Of a stretch of DNA of 37,456 nucleotides, positions 34,951 to 37,456 are shown piece after piece. This stretch comes from Saccharomonospora iraqiensis subsp. iraqiensis (GTDB lineage Bacteria; Actinomycetota; Actinomycetes; Mycobacteriales; Pseudonocardiaceae). A model generated the notes under the pieces. That model did no database searches and had not been told where the DNA came from. It was given only the letters and a program-made list of their open reading frames with translations. The translations under genes and the position numbers were made by a program. How positions within the stretch are numbered: the stretch's first letter is position 1; each line of letters begins with the position of its first letter. The DNA lies in the NCBI RefSeq assembly GCF_000430445.1, contig NZ_KE387135.1:8048-45503 (forward strand). Reading direction: 5' to 3'.

Positions 34951-35934
34951 GTGATGAGTCGTGTCCGCCGACAGGGGTCGGTGCTGGGGGTCGTGCTGCT
35001 CGGGGTGGTGGCGGGCTGCTCAGGTGAGGATCTGTCCAAGGTGAACTACGAGCGCACCACGGTGGGGGCCGAGGCGCGGGCGGACGGGGGCGAGGTGCCG
35101 TCGGGGCCGATCGACGACCCCGCCGTGACGCAGGAGGCGTTGCGCGCGGTCGACCCGTGCGCGCTGCTGGACGGGCCCGCGGTGGCCAACCTGACCGCGG
35201 CGGAGGACGCGCGGGAGATCGACTGGGGTGTCTGCCGCCGTCCGATGCTCGACGCGGAGGGCAGGCAGGTCAGTATCTGGGTCGACCTCGGGGAGACGAA
35301 CGCCTCGCCCTCGGACGCGTCGGGCGGCGTCGGCGGACTGCCCCTGGTGGAGCTCAGCAACGACGGGACCTGCTACATGACGGCGGTGACCGAGACGGAC
35401 CAGGAGCTCGGCATCTCGGTGTGGGCCGACTACGACACCGACGTGGGTGTCGCCTGCGACACCGGGACGTCGGTGCTGCGCGGGGTCGTCGAGGTGCTGC
35501 GCACCGGCCCGCCCCGGTACCGGGCGCCGGCCGAGTCGCTGGTGAACGTCGACCCCTGCACCCTGGTGACGGCCGAGATGCTGGGGCACGCCTTCGACGG
35601 CGAGGTGATCCTGCGCCGCGCGGGCCTGCACGGCTGCGTGTTCGAGCAGGACCGGGCCACCCTCCGACTGACCATGCGCGTCGGATACCCGGTCGAACCG
35701 GAAGACGGGACCGAGGTCGCGCTCACCGACAGGGTGACCGCGGTGGCCGAGAAGGGCGACGGGGACATGCTCGAGTGCGACCTCTCCTGGCAGCACCGGA
35801 AGGTCGCCGAGTACGACACGGAGCTGGTGGAACTGTCGTACTACGCCGACCCGGACACGCCCGGGAACGAGGCGGCCTGCGAGCGGGTCGCCGGGGTCGC
35901 GAGGGGGGTCGCGGCGGCGATTCCGGGGGCCTGA
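34951..35934 (+). CDS. DUF3558 lipoprotein
   Basis: 327 aa from GTG 34951; ATG 34954 is the very next codon and equally possible, but the GTG has the 7-nt spacing of leaderless genes. The N-terminus is a lipoprotein signal peptide with lipobox VVAGC (Cys23), so it is anchored to the outside of the membrane. The mature part contains two related segments, AVDPCALLDGPAVANL (Cys70) and NVDPCTLVTAEMLGHA (Cys203), each beginning a DUF3558-like unit, which suggests an internal duplication. Four or more further Cys residues may form disulfides. DUF3558 proteins are abundant in Pseudonocardiales and their function is unknown. Confidence 0.88.
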   Translation: MMSRVRRQGSVLGVVLLGVVAGCSGEDLSKVNYERTTVGAEARADGGEVPSGPIDDPAVTQEALRAVDPCALLDGPAVANLTAAEDAREIDWGVCRRPMLDAEGRQVSIWVDLGETNASPSDASGGVGGLPLVELSNDGTCYMTAVTETDQELGISVWADYDTDVGVACDTGTSVLRGVVEVLRTGPPRYRAPAESLVNVDPCTLVTAEMLGHAFDGEVILRRAGLHGCVFEQDRATLRLTMRVGYPVEPEDGTEVALTDRVTAVAEKGDGDMLECDLSWQHRKVAEYDTELVELSYYADPDTPGNEAACERVAGVARGVAAAIPGA

Positions 35935-36050
35935 CCGCCTCCGCCCGGTCGCGACGCTGCCGTCCGGGTTCACGTTGACTACGTTGGGACACGGAGGTCG
36001 GTGCCACCCGTCCGTACACAGTCGTACGCAGTCGTGCCCCGGAGGTAACC

Positions 36051-37055
36051 GTGAAGAAGATCCTCAACGACCCCGAGACGGTGGTCACCGACTCGCTCAG
36101 GGGTCTCGCCGCCGCCCACGGGGACCTGCTCCGGGTGGAGTACGAGCCCACGTACGTGGTGCGGGCGGACGCCCCCGAACGGACACGGGGGGTCGCGGTG
36201 ATCTCCGGCGGCGGTTCCGGGCACGAGCCGTTGCACACCGGCTTCGTCGGACACGGGATGCTGCACGCCGCCGTGCCCGGTCCGGTGTTCACCTCCCCCA
36301 CCCCGGACGCGGTGCAGGCCGCGATCTCGGCCACCACCGGGTCCCCCGGGGGGCTGCTGCTGGTGAAGAACTACACCGGCGACGTGCTGAACTTCGAGAC
36401 CGCGGCGGAGCTGGCCTCCGCCGACGGTCTGGACGTGCGCACGGTGGTCATCGACGACGACGTCGCGGTGTCCGACTCCACCTTCACCGCGGGCAGGCGC
36501 GGCGTGGGCGGCACGGTGCTGCTGGAGAAGATCGTCGGCGGCGCCTCGGAGCGGGGGGACACGCTCGACGACGTCGAGGCGGTGGCACGCAAGGTGGTGG
36601 ACCGGGTGCGCTCGGTCGGCGTGGCGTTGACGGCGCCGACCGTGCCGCACGTCGGCGAACCGAGCTTCGAGCTGGGACCCGACGAGATCGAGTTCGGCAT
36701 CGGCATCCACGGGGAGCCCGGCCGGGAGCGGATCCCGATGGAGAACGCCGAGACGCTCGTCGACCGCATGGTCAGCGCCGTGGCCACCGACCTCCCGCTC
36801 TCCGGGGGGGACGACGTGCTGCTGTTCACCAACTCGATGGGGGGAACGCCGCCGCTGGAGACCTACCTCGCGCACGGCATCGCCGAGCGGAAGCTGGCCG
36901 ACCGCGGTGTCAGCGTCACCCGACGGCTCGTCGGCCCGTACATCACGAGCCTGGAGATGCAGGGCCTGAGCATCACCGTGCTCCGGCTCGACCGTGAGCT
37001 GGCCGACCTCTGGGACGCCCCCGTCACCACACCTGCACTGCGCTGGGGGGCGTGA
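36051..37055 (+). CDS. dhaK: dihydroxyacetone kinase subunit DhaK
   Basis: 334 aa, GTG start with GGAGGT 6 nt upstream. Binds dihydroxyacetone covalently through a His and receives a phosphate from DhaL-bound nucleotide. VISGGGSGHEPLHTGFVGHGMLHAA is the N-terminal signature, LLLVKNYTGDVLNFETAAELA the second, and GIGIHGEPG holds the substrate-binding His220. LLFTNSMGGTPPLE and the C-terminal VGPYITSLEMQGLSITVL are also typical. It forms the first gene of a dhaKL(M) operon, its stop overlapping the dhaL ATG. In this family phosphate comes from the PTS through DhaM; that gene would lie beyond the right edge. A direct repeat CAGTCGTAC/CAGTCGTGC occurs at about 36017-36036. Confidence 0.96.
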   Translation: MKKILNDPETVVTDSLRGLAAAHGDLLRVEYEPTYVVRADAPERTRGVAVISGGGSGHEPLHTGFVGHGMLHAAVPGPVFTSPTPDAVQAAISATTGSPGGLLLVKNYTGDVLNFETAAELASADGLDVRTVVIDDDVAVSDSTFTAGRRGVGGTVLLEKIVGGASERGDTLDDVEAVARKVVDRVRSVGVALTAPTVPHVGEPSFELGPDEIEFGIGIHGEPGRERIPMENAETLVDRMVSAVATDLPLSGGDDVLLFTNSMGGTPPLETYLAHGIAERKLADRGVSVTRRLVGPYITSLEMQGLSITVLRLDRELADLWDAPVTTPALRWGA

Positions 37056-37456
37056 TGGCCTGTGGCGCGGACGAGGTCGCCGCGGCGGTGCGGGCCGCGG
37101 CGGCGACCGTGGCCGAGCACCGGACGGAACTGACCGACCTGGACCGCCCGATCGGCGACGCCGACCACGGCGAGAACCTGCACCGCGGATTCACGGCGGT
37201 GCTCGCGGGGCTGGAGACGGTGCCGGAGACGCCCGGGGCGGTGCTCAAGCTGGCCGCCACCACGCTGATCTCCAAGGTGGGTGGTGCGGCGGGCCCGCTC
37301 TACGGGACGGCGTTCCTGCGGGCCGCCACGATCGTGGGCGGGACGGAACGGCTGGACGCCGGGGAGCTCGCCGCCGCGCTGCGGGCCGCACTGGACGGTG
37401 TCGTCGGCCGGGGCAAGGCCGAGGTTGGCGACGCCACGATGGTGGACGCGCTGGCT
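37055..37456 (+). CDS. dhaL: dihydroxyacetone kinase subunit DhaL, N-terminal part (cut by right edge)
   Basis: 134 codons visible from ATG at 37055, which overlaps the dhaK stop by 1 nt (TGATG). A GTG at 37052 is also in frame. PIGDADHGENLHRGF is the Mg-ADP-binding motif of DhaL, SKVGGAAGPLYGTAFLRAA the Gly-rich nucleotide loop, and GKAEVGDATMVDALA the next conserved motif, at which the window ends. It holds ADP permanently as a cofactor and passes phosphate from DhaM to dihydroxyacetone on DhaK. The missing part should be about 70-80 residues. Confidence 0.95.
   Translation, partial: MACGADEVAAAVRAAAATVAEHRTELTDLDRPIGDADHGENLHRGFTAVLAGLETVPETPGAVLKLAATTLISKVGGAAGPLYGTAFLRAATIVGGTERLDAGELAAALRAALDGVVGRGKAEVGDATMVDALA

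Overview
The window is a high-GC actinobacterial chromosome segment, most likely from Pseudonocardiales (Saccharomonospora/Amycolatopsis-like); I cannot name a species. Supporting signs are the GC-rich third codon positions, frequent GTG starts, many probable leaderless promoters, a DUF3558 lipoprotein, a NucS/EndoMS gene, an actinobacterial Rho with a very long RG-rich insertion, and MurA with Asp in place of the active-site Cys. From about 7.6 kb to 34.9 kb the gene order follows, from memory, the Mycobacterium tuberculosis argS-lysA-thrA-thrC-thrB-rho-rpmE-prfA-hemK-rfe-atp-murA-nucS block (Rv1292 to Rv1321), so most of the window is core genome.

Layout. 1-5.8 kb is a variable flank: the end of an MFS transporter, a membrane-anchored lytic transglycosylase-like protein, an AhpD-like protein, a two-helix membrane protein, a secreted M15 peptidase, a 21-bp repeat array, a VOC protein, tRNA-Arg(CCG) and a CDF metal exporter. 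5.8-7.5 kb (minus strand) is a DUF3105-DUF305 operon. 7.7-14.4 kb holds argS, lysA and the threonine branch hom-thrC-thrB. 14.8-20.2 kb holds transcription termination (rho) and translation genes (rpmE, prfA, prmC, tsaC). 20.2-29.8 kb holds wecA, atpI and the F1Fo ATP synthase genes atpBEFHAGDC, followed by a DUF2550 gene. 29.9-34.9 kb holds a PduO-type cobalamin adenosyltransferase, murA, a LysE-family exporter, a crotonase-fold protein, a Nudix hydrolase and nucS. The right end carries a DUF3558 lipoprotein and dhaK plus the start of dhaL.

How they work together. lysA supplies lysine and uses diaminopimelate, also the cell-wall cross-linking amino acid; hom-thrC-thrB draws on the same aspartate semialdehyde for threonine and methionine. 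prmC methylates the release factor made by prfA next door. wecA and murA feed cell-envelope synthesis. The ATP synthase genes are tightly packed except for atpC, which is set apart by a hairpin and a possible promoter of its own.

I found no clear new multi-gene system. The most unusual signals are non-coding: two six-unit arrays with an exact 21-bp period placed just after stop codons 30 kb apart; a 24-bp direct repeat that duplicates the lysA-hom junction and gives hom two in-frame starts each with its own ribosome binding site; a 17-bp tandem repeat that repeats a stop codon; a SigR/SigH-type promoter before rpmE; and a set of leaderless starts.
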